A stretch of 64,000 nt of DNA from Eutypa lata (GCA_022661535.1 JAKULF010000006.1:1106001-1170000), one strand, 5' to 3'. Positions 10,801 to 25,313 are shown, numbered from the stretch's first letter. The notes: generated from the sequence alone by a model not told the origin. Program-made: numbers and translations.

Positions 10801-13800
10801 TCGCTGTATGTAAGCTACTAAAGTTGAGCCTAGACGTTACTAACATCGTAGTCTAAATTCCGCCATGTAGTTTTGTGAATCTCTACGCCATGCACTGTAC
10901 AAACAATCCTGGTTCTTTATACTCCACCTGCGGCATTTCCCGGCCGTCCTTGCTGCCCTGGTAACTACTACATATGTATGTAGTTCCACGTGTGGATTAA
11001 TGTTGCTGCACATACAACATACATACCTACCGCTACTCCTTGATGAGACGAAAGTTATGGGTAATATTTGCATGGAAGACGTCAATATCAACTGCGTGGT
11101 ATTCTTCTGGAACGACAGACAATAATAGCAATTTGATTTGTAAAATCCAATCTTGCGCAAGCCCGATGTAACTATCTGACTGCAAATGCGAGCTCACCCA
11201 CTTATGCCAGAGCATCAAGCTAGTCGTGACTAAACTACTTATGCGTGTACTTGCATCTTTTGAATTGGAGGTTCACCTCAGAGAGTATGCAGGTATGTAA
11301 GTTGGAACAGCGTGGCTTGTGTATAATCCTACGAAGATGGACCTTGAGATCTAGTTCGTCTTACATTCATATCCCCTTATTCGTAAAATAGATGAGTGAC
11401 TAATGGATGTTTCAAGACACGCAAGTTCTGGTTGTCATATTATTATTCCATTCTTCTGTTCCCAAATAGCATCTCGAAGAGACGTATGTCTGTGTCACTA
11501 TCCCATGATAGCGAAAGTGTTCCGGCTTAGTGGCCTCCATAGATAGGGAATGCGGCAACCCCGATAGTCTATTTCAACAACCTACGGTTTGAGTTTCCAG
11601 CTTACAACTTGAGCTGTAATATATGTGCTTGGTACCTAGTGCCGATGTTGGTGGTAGTTAAGCAGATATTCCGTTCTAACTGTTTTGCACAGTGGCATGT
11701 TAAATTGTTTCGTACGTCTATGTATGTACCAGTTAAAGTAAGAGCGTCAACACGAATTTTGATCTGCCTAGTTACCGTCATAGTACTGCTATGTAACATC
11801 AATACCAAGAGTTGAAATTATGGCTTATGCTTCTGCCTCATCTTCAGCTTCTACTATGTATGGCCTTCATCTATCCATTCAAGGAGGTAAACTCCGGCTT
11901 AATATGTAGAACTTTAAAGATGATCTCCACTAACCGCCGAGTTGTGGGGTATGATTTAACGGGTGAGCCTGGAGCTTTCGTGCTACCGTAGCAGCCGTAA
12001 AAAGTTACTAAATATGCATTAGTTCTTTATTTGATCTCCCCACGACATGGGTCTATGCTCCATAATGACCGAGGTTATTTAACTAGGATGCCAGATTATG
12101 ATGCCATTGCCCACATGGAACCGGCCTGGAGATATGTAACTAGATACTAACTAGATACTAGATACACAGATACATTAATAACTACACATCTTTGAATCTG
12201 TACAGTAAGTATCTTTGGAGAAGACAGGCCGTTCTTCTTCTTAATCAGGTTCTCGTGTTATGTCAGGGCGATCAGCCTCGTCATTCTGAAGTGTCTTATC
12301 TTCTTATAGTTATATGTAAAAGAAATATCAAAAGCATGAAGTGATTGGTCGTCTTTCGATGTCATCTGCAAGTAACGTATCGTGTTGTTTGTTCTCTGGT
12401 TCATTTCTCTCGAAGGAGAGGGGAAATGTTTTCCTCAACGCCGTACGGCCCTATATCCTTAAAGGTAAATAGTCCGTCATACGTGTATTCCTTGACTGAA
12501 CTAATAATACTGCACTGTCATGAACATACATACATACGTAGTTAGGTAATGTTGCCTTCGACGCGCGCGCGTTCTAACTCCGAATTTATCACGTGCTTGT
12601 TTTACTACTTATGAATGTTCCCAAAAGAAAAGAAAGTAAAAAAAAAAAATATCCCAGTGCATCCGACCAGCTGGAGCAGCTCCCGACCTGCCTACCTGCA
12701 GCTTGTACAGGGATATACCCTCAATATGAAGCTCCACATAATCTCCTGCTGGGTTGAGCTACCTGCGCGATCTGGCAATATTATGCTGGCTCAACTATTC
12801 TTTCTACAGTCGACTACCTACCTAAGATGTAATGTGTATGCAGTATGATGTATTGAGGTATGTATGTAGGTGACTACTACTCTACCTACATACATAGATA
12901 TACAGAGGGAGGTGCGTACATATGTAGCTACACATCTTCATTGTTTCGATGTGCGGTGTAATGACTTCACTCACCTACCCCTATGGAGACGTCTATAATA
13001 GCTCGGCCTATATTTCGTTGTCATGTTTCCTGGCTCGGGAGCTAATGGTAAGTTTGATGACGCTTTGACCGATAATTTCTTCAGCCGCGGATCCAACGAT
13101 CCGTGGGCATGGTAACTTTTTGACCAGCCATGCACGAACTACAGACTAGTATATGTAGTCACCTACTTTGAGAAATTTGACGGCGCATTTCTTCTAGGAG
13201 CTAACTACGTATCTGAAAACACCCCTCAGCGGATCCACGCCCTCAGACATCAATGTAGATTCTCATTAATATACTCTATGCATACCCATGTCTTCTGACA
13301 TGACCGTTATGTACGATACTTTTGTTAAATAAAGAAATAAATCGAGCGCGAATTGCTGCATGCCTTACTATCATCTTCGTCGAGCTTCTGGTTGTATTTG
13401 CTCTACCAGTGTTTATTCATATGGCAATATGGGTATTACATATACGAAGTAGTACTTCTGTAGCTACATCATAAATTTTTGTTAGTTCAAGGATGTAAGT
13501 ATGTAGCTATGAATTAATGGGTTTAACATGTCGGCCCCTCAAGCCGACAAGCTACCAGTGAATTTATATCCAAGCCGTTTCCTAGGCGGACTGTCTATTT
13601 GATATATGCTATTGTGAACTATATAATTATACTATTAAACTAAAGAAAGATTTAACTCCACTTCTGTCTCGACCGGATAATACTATATGTGCTGGGCAAG
13701 CTGGGCATCATACATACGTCTAGTGGTTACATGCAGGTGTTAGTAAAGCTGGTTATAGCGTAGGTAGTTCCCACTCCAATGATCGATCCATGCTACGCTT

Positions 13801-16603
13801 TAACTAACCCATCCCACTGTCTCGGGTTCAGGAAACAAGACGGGTACGGTAAGATACGCGGATTCATAGTGAGGAGCCCGCCTTTTCTTTTGTTTCTCCT
13901 GGGCTATTCCCTGACGCATCATCTAGGCGTAGACAGGGATGAGTTCAGGCACTGAAATTTCATGCATAATTACTACGTACGAATGTAGATGGTGTTGTAT
14001 AGGCAGTATGTAGTCAGTCACTAGTCTTGTCCTGATGTAGCTTCCCCGAAAAGGCACATTAGAATTTTCCATGTCTTGCAGTTAAGGTAGCATTCCAGAA
14101 CCCGGCCTGTGCATGCATAGCCGGGTCGAAGGACCGACCCCAACGTAACAGGTAGCTTTTTGGGCTTTTGTCACTCACTCACTCACAACCCTTCAGCCCT
14201 TCCTTAAGCCGGACACCTTCTCCCATTTTCCCGTCTACTCCGACGCACTCCGACAGACATCCAGCAGCCCTAAACAGAAGTTGCTACTATTCCCACATAC
14301 CGTTGAAACTTAGGCTAGAGGTAGTTAGGGTAAACAGGCCGTCACTAATGGATCAGGCGATCTCGTAAGCAGCCACTCATTTTCATAAAGACGATCGGTC
14401 AAGTGAGAACCACAACTATCACTGTGACGGTGTACAGATTACAACAGTATGTATGTAGGTAAACGTACCATACGGCATATGTCAAGCCAGTGATTCGTTG
14501 GCAAGGTATGGCTTGCTATAGGATTGCTTTCTCTGCTTGGCTTGCTTATTTGATATTCTAGGTGTTACCTGGTCTAGGCGTTAGACCAGATTCTCAGTGA
14601 TAAATAATCAGGTACACCCGTCCGTCCTGTTAGCCGCCATTGATCTATCCGGATGGTAGCGCGGCAGGATCTTGCAAAAGCCCTCCCCCCCTGTTGGTAT
14701 ATTTTTTTTATCCCCGCCAGTTTGGCTCGCTGAGTACATACTCCTATTGCTAGGACAAGGGCCCTTGTCAGGATTCTTCTTGGCCTTATCTCCTTCCCCA
14801 GCAACCGCTTGCAACGGTACAATACCGTCCTCAATGTCCAGATCGTACTGCGCACATACTACTACTACTGCTACTACATCAGTTGGCTGTCGTCTTACAA
14901 GGTTATCGATAAATTATACGCACAATCTAATAAGGGAGATCCATTCTAACTACCCCCTGATGCATAGCTAAGGCTATAACTTATTAAACACGAAGTGGAA
15001 CTACCCGGTCGTGAAGTTTACCGGTCCTTCTACAACCTGGACATATTCAGTGTTGCCTGCTTATTGCCGCCGGCTCCGATCGAGACTCTCTCGTGGTCAG
15101 AGATCTTCTAGACTGTGGCCTAGCAAATGATGCGTATCGTGGATCTTGCCAATTTCACATCTAGGGCTCTCAGATCTGGTGTTGTAAAAAGCAAGATATA
15201 CACACCGTGGTCTCCGTGACAGGTATCACCCCTCTTGGACCTGTTCTTCTACAGAACAAAACCTCCCCCCGTTATTCGCGACTTATCTTTAACATTCCTC
15301 GACGTTAATATACGACTCTTACCGATATCTCTTCATCTCTCAGTTCTACTAGTCAGTCTATCTTCTGATATACTCTTCAACGCAACTCTTCGTACAATCG
15401 TGGAGGACCTTCCAGGCTACAACTTCGGCATCCCGGCCTGCTCCGATCTACATCTTTAGCGCTCGCTGTTTAACTGGAGTGAGATTTCCGAGTGAGAACG
15501 TCGAATCAGGAACAACCAAAGCGGCAGCACCCTACATCATACCCCTCGATCGCCATTCCTGCCTAGCACCCACATCACCTACGTACCTAGCCCTAGCAGC
15601 TGTCCTAGCTGCCTAGCTAGGGGCCACCCCCCTATGTATGCGGTACTTCGGTCCCTTTAGTTGCGCCCCGTTCTTTGTCACCATCGCCGGTGGCAGACAT
15701 TAGTCTGGACTTCTTTCCCGCTTCTTCTTTGCCTTCGGAAGGTGGAACTTAGGTTAAAACGTACCTTCTGGGTGGCACCCTGTCTTCCACACCCAGGTCA
15801 TAAGCCCCACTATAACTCTTGACCCCTTCAGCTGCCACTTCATCTAGTATTCGTGATAGGTGGCCCATCGAGTAATCAGTCAGGGTGGACTAGAAGACCC
15901 CCCACAGCGAGTCCATCTTCAACGAAGGTCCTCAGTAATTTTTCAGCGTTCTTCTGCAGGCTCTGGATTGGTCACAACACAGCACAGTTCACCCAGCAGC
16001 TACCAGTCTACTATAACCACACGGAAGTTTATTCGTTGAGTCTCTTCGGGTTTGGTATTTTTGTTCTTTATTTAGAACTTGCGACCTCTATACTTCTTAC
16101 ATAGGTAGCCTGAGCCCGAGGGAGGGGAAGAGTAGAACAACGAGCCGACCCGCTGGAAGTGGAAGTGACATACATATACACATGCCCATACCGACCTACT
16201 AGGGTCCGGCAAGGTCTCACACACATAAGGAGTCCCATTGGCCGAAATTTAGAGTCTCTGATCCGTATGAAGTCAGGCTCTTAGCTTTTTGAGCCTGATA
16301 CATGACTAAACAATATCGTTTGGATCCGACTACCAAGACAGCGGGGGATTACATCAACGAAATCGAATATCCAAGGGCTAGCACTACCACCCGATACTGA
16401 TCTGCGCACCAGAAATATACTCCGCCTTCATTAATATCAACCACCATCCGTGGGCATTTTCACGTAATCGACAAAGAGGATTCGGACCAGATGACGCACG
16501 AATGGACTTTGCGAACGACCCCAAGTATACCACAACAGCGAGCCGAGATTCACTGATATCAAACGAACATCGCTTTACGATATACCTCTAACCAACCTGT
16601 CAA
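7887..16603. other. Long gene-poor divergent interval between the MOSC gene and the Zn2Cys6 regulator
   Basis: No gene can be supported in 8.7 kb. On the minus strand at about 8,720-10,290 and 10,535-10,762 there are short protein-like frames with plausible splice sites that do not join into one model (see findings). A 25-base match to the end of the 36.6 kb MITE occurs near 14,977. The final 1.5 kb is pyrimidine-rich and is probably leader or promoter of the regulator gene. The rest is ordinary sequence with frequent stops and TACGTA/CCTACC patches. Confidence 0.4.
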
Positions 16604-16710
16604 ATGAGTGAATACTACCACCAATATATGCCCTTCTCCGGGGATGATAGGGATGCACGACAGGAAAATCCTCAGCAGCCTCCTAGTCAATCTTTGAACA
16701 CCCCGGGATC

Positions 16711-16744
<34 letters not shown>

Positions 16745-19389
16745 GGGGATACCGGTCCTCACATGTCGAACCCGTTCCAGAGCTTGGGTTACTTCACTGG
16801 CTTTCCTGATCCCGCGCTATTCCAGACACCCAAAACCCAGAGTAGCCGAAGTAGGAAAAAGTCCATCCCTGGAATGGACCACGTTAAACATCGCAGAACA
16901 AGGTCAGGCTGCTATACCTGTCGGAGCAGGAGAGTGAAGGTGAGCAAGATTATGTGGCCGTCGGCATGAATGCGCTAAACAAATAACAGTGTGACGAGGG
17001 GCGTCCTGTCTGTGAACGTAAGAAACCTATGATCCGCCTAGCCAAAAAAGAAATTAAAAAAATGAACTACTAATCGTTTCTAGGCTGTCGCAAAGGCAAG
17101 AGAGACTGTGTGTATCCCGAACCGCCAAGCTCGAAGAGCTCAACCGGCCCATCTCCGTTGAAAGAGTCCTCTTTAAGTGGTGGGGGAAGCCCTGTCTCAT
17201 CGCTGGACGAGACGGAGGAAGGGGCCGAGACTGACATGAAGTTGGAATCTATTCCTGACGAAGAACGGCGGAAACAGCCTACCGCGCCGCCGGGGAAGCC
17301 CTTGAACCGGTCACAAACGAACAGCACCGCCGTATCTTTTGGTTCACCAGAATTTGCCCGAAGGGACTCGGAGACGCCATCCGTGGAAGGGGGGAAGAGC
17401 GCCTCGCCGTCCATGTCTACAAGCACCGCAGCTAGCTACACCGCGTACTTCCAATCCCCCGACGCAGTGCTTCAGCCCAGCAGCACTCGACCAGACTGGA
17501 CGCACCTGCCACCAGATCTCCAGTTCTACCTGGAATACTTCTGCAATAACATCACAGTCTACCACTACCTGATGGGCAGCGATCCAGAAGAGTTCTTTCC
17601 GTTAACCCTACCCAGCATAGCCGTACAAGGCGGCCATGACGCACTGCTGCACGCCGTGGTGGGGTTCGCCGCGTACCACCATGTGGTCCGAGATCCGAAC
17701 GGCAAGATCCAAGATTTCCTCCAGTACTACAACCGAAGCGTGACGCTGCTGCTGGATTCGTTCAGGAGGCGGGAGAAGCAGAGCATCGCGACGCTCATGA
17801 CAATCTTACAGCTGGCCACCATTGAGGTAAACAAAAACAAAAAAACCACACAAACACAAACACAAAATCATCTCGACAACGAGATGAGATGAAATGAAAG
17901 CTGCCGGACCGTTGCGAACATCGGCTAACTTAAGTGACAAGGAATACCTGGGGGACTGGGTCAACCTCATGGGGCACCAGAGGGCCGCCTTCAAGATCCT
18001 GTCCCAGCTCCTCACGCCCCAATCAGCCATGCAGACGTCCGTCAGCCGGATCCTGTTGACCTGGTACGCGCGCTTCGACATCTCCGTGGGCATGATGGCG
18101 GGCTTCGAGACGATGCTGTCGCGGGAGTGGCTTTCGACCGTGGTCCAGTTCGCCGAGACGCAAGTCGCGAATTCGCCGGGGCCCGAGCTGCTGGTGTGGA
18201 AGACGGAGTTCCAGGCCGCCTCCCTCCGCCTGATATCGATGGACATGTCGGTCCTGTTCGCCAAGGGGGGCCGCGGCGAGATAACGACGGTGACGTTCTC
18301 GGCCGAGTACAACCGCCTCCTGAGCCGGCTCCACGAGTGGAGGAGCAGCCTCGACCCGGCGGTCACCGACTCCAGCTACCTCGTGACGGATTTCAGCGGG
18401 CACCGACGGGCCCTTCGAGACAACGACGACAACGACGACGTGGTCAACCCGTACCGGGCGGGGTACCTCTACGAGAAGCCGCTGTTCCGGATGACGATCC
18501 TGCTCGCGGAGTGGAACTCGCTCATCCTGATGCACAAGAGCCAGGAGGCCAACGCGCTGCAGCAGGAGCCCTCGGACGAGCTCAAGGGCCACGCCCTGGC
18601 CATCTGCGAGATCTTCGAGACGGTGGAGCTGTGGCCCGGGACCCCCAAGGGCGCCCTGATGCCCATCCAGCCCTGCCTCGCCATGGCCGCCCTGTTCGTC
18701 CCGCGCGATGCCCGGCACCACATGTGGATGAGGAGGAAGTACGCGTTGATCGAGAGGCTAGGGTGAGTTACACTTCCTTACCCCTTGCTCGCCCTCCTAG
18801 TTGCCCGATGTTGCCCTTTCTTTGCTCTGTTTATAAAAAAGAAAAAGAGGCGTAGAGTTGGCCGCTTCTATGAAACTTGGTCATGTATGACTTTGGCTAT
18901 CGAGGGCTAGTAGAGACCGAGTGGGTACCACCAGACGCTGTGTTGTGGCTCAGCTCGAAAGAGCGTGGCCGGTCTGTTAGCCAGTCAACCCCTGAGCAAG
19001 TCCTACTCTAGTTAGTGATTAGGCGCGCTCTATATCTTCCAGGACCCACTGGCTCGCTCGCTTGGTCACTCTGGATTCCCCAGTTCTTCTATTTTCAGAT
19101 TTAACACGTAGCAACATCTTACGCTCTGGTATTAAATTTTTTTAATAAAAAAAATAGGTACACGTTCCCCCTCCGGATGCGATCGCGCATGGCGGAGCTG
19201 TTCCGCGACCCGTCGTGCGCGGACTGGTGGCTCCCGAACGGGGAGGGGCTGAACCCGTCGATCCGCAGCGTCCGCGCCTTCGCCGACGAGCGCAGCGCGA
19301 ACCCCGTCTCCGAGCAGACCGAGAGCGTCCGCGAGATCAGCGCCATCTTCGCTAAGATGCGCATCGATCGCAGCGAGCCGACGCCTTGA
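16604..19389 (+). CDS. Zn2Cys6 fungal transcription factor
   Basis: Five exons, 16604-16939, 16990-17017, 17084-17826, 17942-18762 and 19158-19389, giving 719 aa with consistent phases. The DNA-binding cluster is Cys103-X2-Cys106-X6-Cys113-X6-Cys120-X2-Cys123-X6-Cys130, the exact CX2CX6CX6CX2CX6C pattern, preceded by the basic HRRTRSG. It is assembled from three exons, one only 28 bases long. The N-terminus carries a poly-Gln run from a CAG repeat (about 16712-16742). Residues about 250-680 form the helical fungal-specific middle region typical of this class (for example LEYFCNNITVYHYLMGSDPE). The TRSGCYTCRSRRVKC head resembles moc3-like regulators, but the target genes cannot be read from sequence and no symbol is given. 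An unusually long upstream region suggests complex regulation. The gene converges on SMC2. Confidence 0.88.
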
Positions 19390-21505
19390 CTTGATTGTTT
19401 CGGTTGATTGACTGACTGACGAACTAATTAACTGTCGGGACTAATTATCGGCGTACTTACAGAGGCAGCAGCGGTAGTCGACGATACCTAGAGACGACTG
19501 GCAGCAGGAGTAGCAGTGGTATCCGCCTACCTACCTACTTACGTGCCTGCCTGTACTCGTTACCTAGAACGATGAATGTTGATGGATGAAGGGATGGATA
19601 CCTCAATGTGCTGCTGTTGTTGTCGTTGTTGCGCGTTGGGTGCTTGTTTGGCGCCGGTTTGAGCCGCATACCACATGGATGGATCGATCGATGATCTGCC
19701 GTCTCAGACTCGTCAGGGGTATTCTTGGGTTGGATTGAACCCCCCCTCCCCCCTTGCGCAGATCTAATGCCATGGTTTTCTAAGCGGAAATGTTCAACCG
19801 AACCAGACATCGATAAAACCGGGAACGAGGAAGGGGGAGGTTGCACGTCAGATCGAGTATAGTCAATCGTTACATAATACAACCATCCGGGGATCAGTGC
19901 ATGCGACACTTTGCCGAATCATCCACCGGGAACAATGGACGACAGACGGTATCATTTTGCTCGGATCGACAGGGGTCTGAGACGCGTATAGTAACTACAT
20001 ACCTATATGTAGTTGGGTACGGGGTTATAGCCGAGCCGCAGAGCGGACGTGGACAGCCAACTAAGCCAGCCAGTCAGTCCGATTCATGGGAATTTTCGGC
20101 AAACAACCGGTGCCTAATTAAATGATACGCGACTTCGGAACTCGGTTTATTTTTATCCCCGCCTTTGTACCGCGATAATGGGCGACATCTGCACGGCTTG
20201 ACGGATAGCAGGTCAGCGAGCGTCCTGGGCTATAGAATCATCGTATGGGGAGGAAAGCGAAGGCGCCTAGCGTTAAGGATTCAAAGGCCAGGACAACGAT
20301 AATTTTGAAATCTTCAAAATATGCGAGTCAGGGAGAAGCAGCATTTAATGACTCCGAACCAACCGAACGAACGTTGTACATGGGGATATCTCGTTGTCCT
20401 ATGTTTTACATACATCGGTCTTGGCCGTAATCGGTATCCTCACATCTGCTATGCCTCATCAGAGGCACACTGCGGTTTCTACCCTTACGACCTGTTACTC
20501 TTTAACTTCGTCTATCCCCAGCTGGATCTTTAAACCCATCTGAGGACATCCAAGTGTCGTTTCGTTGTGCCTGGCATTACGACTACGTACTCCATTTGGA
20601 GGGACGACGGGTACCTACCTACAAGAGATTTTAGATGCTATCTAAGTACTTAATAGATACTTTTCGTTCTCTAGGTACTTGGCAAGACTTGGATAGGGGG
20701 GATAAAACAGAAAGACGGCTGTTGCGCTTCTTCTACAATAGGAACTAGGAACTGTACGATGGATGTTATAGCGGTCTTGCTAATTATTTATGCAATTGTA
20801 TGATACCCCTGAACTGCCCTGGACAATATTAAAACAAAAAAGATGTGAAGAGCAGCATCACATTTGATATGATTAAATTCTTCCTTAAATCATCCGCCAT
20901 CGTTGCTGACTTTAATATGCTGAATCACTGCTGTCATGACGCCAATGAACTAGAGGGACTGGGTAAGTGATCTGTTGTTGTATACGAGAGAGAAAAGGGG
21001 TAAGATTAGCTAAGTAGTGCGGAGCGTCGTTATATATAGAGATCCGGCCTCGGCTCGTGCCCTACACTTTAATGCTGTGATAGAGCGAGCCCGGGTTGCC
21101 GCTCAGGTATTTTCAGTAGCTAGGTACTTGGTGAACATAGGTAAGTAGGTATATTGGCATTCCAATAGGAATACGCACGCTTGCAAAGCTACAATATACA
21201 CACTAACAATTCGATCATGACCGTGTGTACACACACACATTCATTCATCCATCAGGTCATCCTCCAGCTGATGGAACCCTTTGACCTCTCTCCCCTTACC
21301 CAAACCCTCATCGTATAGTAAGTAAGTAATAGCACTAACCTCATAATCGCTATAATCATGAAACATTTCATCAAGACATCCATGCATCCATCCTCCCTAA
21401 CACCCCCTTCCCTCCCCAATCTCACACCACACCATGCCATCCCAACCCAATAATACGACCGACCCCCACGGCCCGCCGCCGCATAAGACGTTTCCACGGT
21501 TACGA
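19390..21505. other. Convergent intergenic region between the regulator and SMC2
   Basis: No gene supported. It holds the two 3' untranslated regions and scattered short repeats (GATC runs near 19681, AC-rich tract near 21229). The short open frames here have no recognisable protein features. Confidence 0.45.
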
Positions 21506-24500
21506 TTACTTGAAGTCCGCCGCCGTGAGCGCCTGCACCATACTGGTGCCCTCGCTGAAGCGCGTGCGGAAGATGCGGTTCGCGTTCTGGAACATGCCGT
21601 CCTTGAGGGAGACGACGATGAACTGGGAGCCGCGGAACCGGGTCTTGATGAGGCGGCCGATGTTCTGCGTGTGCGACAGGTCGAGCGCCGCGTCCACCTC
21701 GTCCAGGATGTACATGGGCGCCGGCTTGAACTGCAGGAGCGCCATGATGAGGGAGAGCGCTACTAGGGATCTGGTTTTGTTCATAAGGATTAGTATAAAA
21801 GAAGAAGAAAAAGAAAACAAGAGAGATGAAAAAAAAATATATATATAAACAACATACCGCTGCCCACCACTCAACTCAGTCAAGCTCTGCTTCCAGACCT
21901 TACCAAGACAGACCTTGACCTCGAGGCCCTCATTGATCGTCTTGCCCTCGGGGGGGTCCAGCTTGGCGAAGCTGCCTCCCGGCAGCAGCTCCGAGAAGAT
22001 CTGGCCGAAGTCGGCGTTGACCTTCTGCCAGGTCTCGAGGAGGGCGCGCTTCTTGTAGTCGTCGAGGCTGACGATGGTCTCCTCGATCTTGCGCTTGTCA
22101 CGCACCACCGTCTTCATCATGTGCTTCAGGCCCACCTCCTTCTTCTCCACGCTGTCGATCATGTTCATCACCTTGGGGTTGATCTTCTTCTTCATCCCCT
22201 GGAACCGGTCCGTCAGCGTTTTGAGGGTCCCCTTGCACTCCCCGATGTTCTGCCCCGTGAAGTCGTATGCTGTCCCTGCCCGCCCTAGGTTGTCCTTCTC
22301 TTCTACGATCCACTCGTGCTTCTCCTCTAGCTCCGCTAGTCGCGCTACTAGGCCCTGCTTCTCCTTGTGGAACTTGTCTACCTGGTGTCCCAGCTTCTGT
22401 AGCTCTAGGCCCTCCTCGGCGATCCGCGCGTTCTTCGACCGCGTCGCGTCCTCCAGCGCGTTGAGCTCGTCGTCGAACCCCGTCAGCTTGGCCCGCTCGT
22501 CGTCCAGCTCCGCCTGCGCCATGTCGTGCGTCTTCTGGAGGTCGCCGCGCTTGCGCAGGATGTCGTTGATCTCTTGCTCTTGCGACTCGATCGCCAGCTC
22601 GACCTCTTGCAGCTGCTCTCTCGCGGCCGCGAGATCCCCCGAGACCTGCTCCGAGTCTAGCTGGGCGCCCTGCAGTTCTTTCTGGAGGGATTTCACTGTG
22701 CCTGAGTTCTTGACCAGGGACGCCCTTAGCTTGTCGAGGGCCGTCTGCAGCTCTACCAGCTTGGAGTCCTTGTTGTTCTCGAAATCCTTCATGTCCTTGT
22801 CGATCCTCTTGACGTCCGCGCTGGCCTCGGCCTGTCGCTTCTTCGCTTCCGCGCTGTCGCTCTTGAGCTGCGCGATGGTCTCCTTCATCTTCTCCACCTC
22901 CTGGATGATGGAGGACGACGAGTTGCCGCTGATCTGCTCTTCCGCCAGCTTAGTCTCGTGGGACTTGAGATCGAGATCTTGCTTGATCTTCCGGGCCTGG
23001 TCGAGCTTGGACTTCTCCCGGGAAATCCGAGCCTGTAGATCGCGAAGAGAACCCTCCGCCTCCCACAGTTGGCGGTTGATTTCATTCAGCTTCTGCAGGG
23101 TGACAAGAACGCCACTCGAGTTAGGCGCGCTACCACCGGAAAGTGTACCAGATGGGTCGTAGGCATCTCCGTCGAGAGTGATGCTCCTCATCCGTACATT
23201 GGGGTCGAACGTCACCCTCTTGGCGGTCTCGGCATCGTGACAGACTAGAGTATTACCAAAGACATACTCCATAGCCGCGGACACCTCGTCATCGTACCCA
23301 ACGAGCGACAGCGCTAGATCCACCTTCCCGGGTGCAATCTTTTGTGCAGTCGCGATCGTCTGAGCCGAGGCTTTGAACGCCGAGATCTTGTTCAAGGGAA
23401 TGATGGTCACACGCTTGCGCAGCTTTCCACCCTGGAGGAGCTGGGTACCTGTAACCTCGCTATCTACGACAACATTGTACAAGCGCCCACCTGCGCAGAT
23501 CTCCAGCGCAGTGCCGGCCCGTATGTGTTCTTTGTCGAGAGTGAATAGCTGCGCCACCAGACCCTTGACCTTGGACCGGTCGAAGTTGGGCGTCGGATCC
23601 GCGTAGTTGAAGTCGATGTTGGCTACTCTGCGCTTGAGCGCATCCGCCTCTTGTCGCAAGTTCCGGATAGACTGTTGCAGGGACGATTCCTGCCTGTACA
23701 GTTCCTCCTCTTGGCCTGGTTCGAACCCCAACTTGGAGAGCTGAGCCTCGAGCTTTTGCGACTGTGCCTTGAGACCCTCGAGATCGCGTAGAAGGCCTGC
23801 ATTTTGCTCTTTGGCCTTCTTCGCGCGGGGTTCCTCCTCTTTTATGCGCTTCTCCAGATGAGCTACCTTGATTTTCGCCTGTTCCTGCTCGGTCGCAGCA
23901 GCCGCCGCTCGGTTCTTTGCATCTTGCAGTTGGCCCTGGTAACCGCTTTCCTGTCCTTCCTTGGATGCTACACCAGTTTGCAGTGTTTGAAGTAGCTCTT
24001 CTTTCGACTCGGCGTCTTGGCTTTGCTTCTCGTTCTCTTCCTTTGCGGCGTCGTACTTTGCCTTCATCTTCTCGTACGCCTTCGTCTTCTCCTTCAGGGT
24101 GGCCTCGAGCTCGGCGACGTTCTTCTGCACCGCTGTCTTGCGTTCCTCCTCTTCGGCCTTGCTCGACTTCTTTAAGTCTACCACTGTGGCTAACCGGACA
24201 AGCTCGTTGGAGTGCTTCTTGACATCATCTTCCAGAGCTTGTGCTTTGCCGCCCTTCTTCAGCTCCTTGTCCCTCTGGGCCTTGACTCGCTTGACGTCTT
24301 CTTCGAGATGGGATATTTCGCTCTTCAGTCTGACAGCAGCGTCTTCGAGGTCCTTCTGTCGCTGTTTCTTGATTTCCAGGTCCGTGGCCGATTGATCTAT
24401 CCTCTCTCGATATTTCACGTAGTCGTGAGCATATACCACCCTCGTTAGACGCTCCATGTCGTTTTGTGTTTGTTGGAAGTCCAGAAAGGCGCGCTTTTCG

Positions 24501-25313
24501 GTCCTCAGCTTCTCCAGTTTAGGCTCGATCTCGTCGCGTAGAAGAGAGCTGATCTCTTGTAACTTCATCTCCTTCTTCGCCATGGTCTTCAGTGCCTTGT
24601 CCCTTCGGTCCTCGAACATTCTTGTACCGGCTGCTTCCTCGATCATTGCTAGGATCTCGACTGCCTTCATGTTCAAGACTTTCGTGATGCGACCCTGCAT
24701 GATCAGGAAATTGGGGTTGTTGATGTTCAGTTGTACGGATTGGAAAAGGTTCTGGACCGTCTGTTGCTGCGCTCGATGGCCGTTGATTAAGTATTTTGAT
24801 GTTCCTCCTAGAACGATCTGCCGGGTAACACTGATGGTTGCATACTCCTCGAAGCCTATGGGTGATTTCTTCTTGTCTCTGTTGTCGAATACGATGGTGA
24901 CGCTCGCTTTTGTGACACCGGCTTGACCACGCTTGTAGATAAGATCCTAGAAAGACACTTAATGCTTGCGATATCTAAATATGGAGTTGTGACATGTCAT
25001 ACTTGTAAATTTTGGGCTCGGACTGTTGACATGTTGGTGATACCTAATACGAAGCAAATGGCATCTAGAATGTTAGACTTGCCACTACCGTTCAGTCCGG
25101 TGATGGAGTTGAAACTCTCATCCCTATGCGACATTAGTGATCGTTATGCGACATGAGAATAGGCGTTGTATTTGGCTTACCAGGAACTGATGACGGTGCG
25201 CACGGCATACGACTTGAAGCCCTACAGAGATGGTTAGAAATACAGAAAGAAGCTCGTGAGTGATGAAGGATAAATGAAGGACATACGTCTATTATCACCT
25301 CGGTCACCCTCAT
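21506..25313 (-). CDS. smc2: Condensin subunit SMC2
   Basis: Five exons on the minus strand: 25313-25287 (9 codons), 25221-25181, 25123-25003, 24946-21858 and 21770-21506, giving 1180 aa, the usual SMC2 length. The start encodes [15 protein letters not shown]. Walker A is GLNGSGKSN at residues 32-40. The conserved [19 protein letters not shown] precedes the first coiled coil, which is followed by the hinge near mid-protein and a second coiled coil. The ABC signature LTELSGGQR is split by the last intron (21771-21857), and the last exon carries Walker B in [11 protein letters not shown]. Together with SMC4 and the non-SMC subunits this ATPase forms condensin, which compacts mitotic chromosomes. 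The splice joins TVISSWDESF and [12 protein letters not shown] match the family. It is divergent from the Cue1-like gene. Confidence 0.96.

Noticed and set aside
22074..23162. 362-codon plus-strand open frame opposite SMC2
   Set aside because: Ser/Arg-rich shadow of the coiled-coil coding sequence; no independent features.
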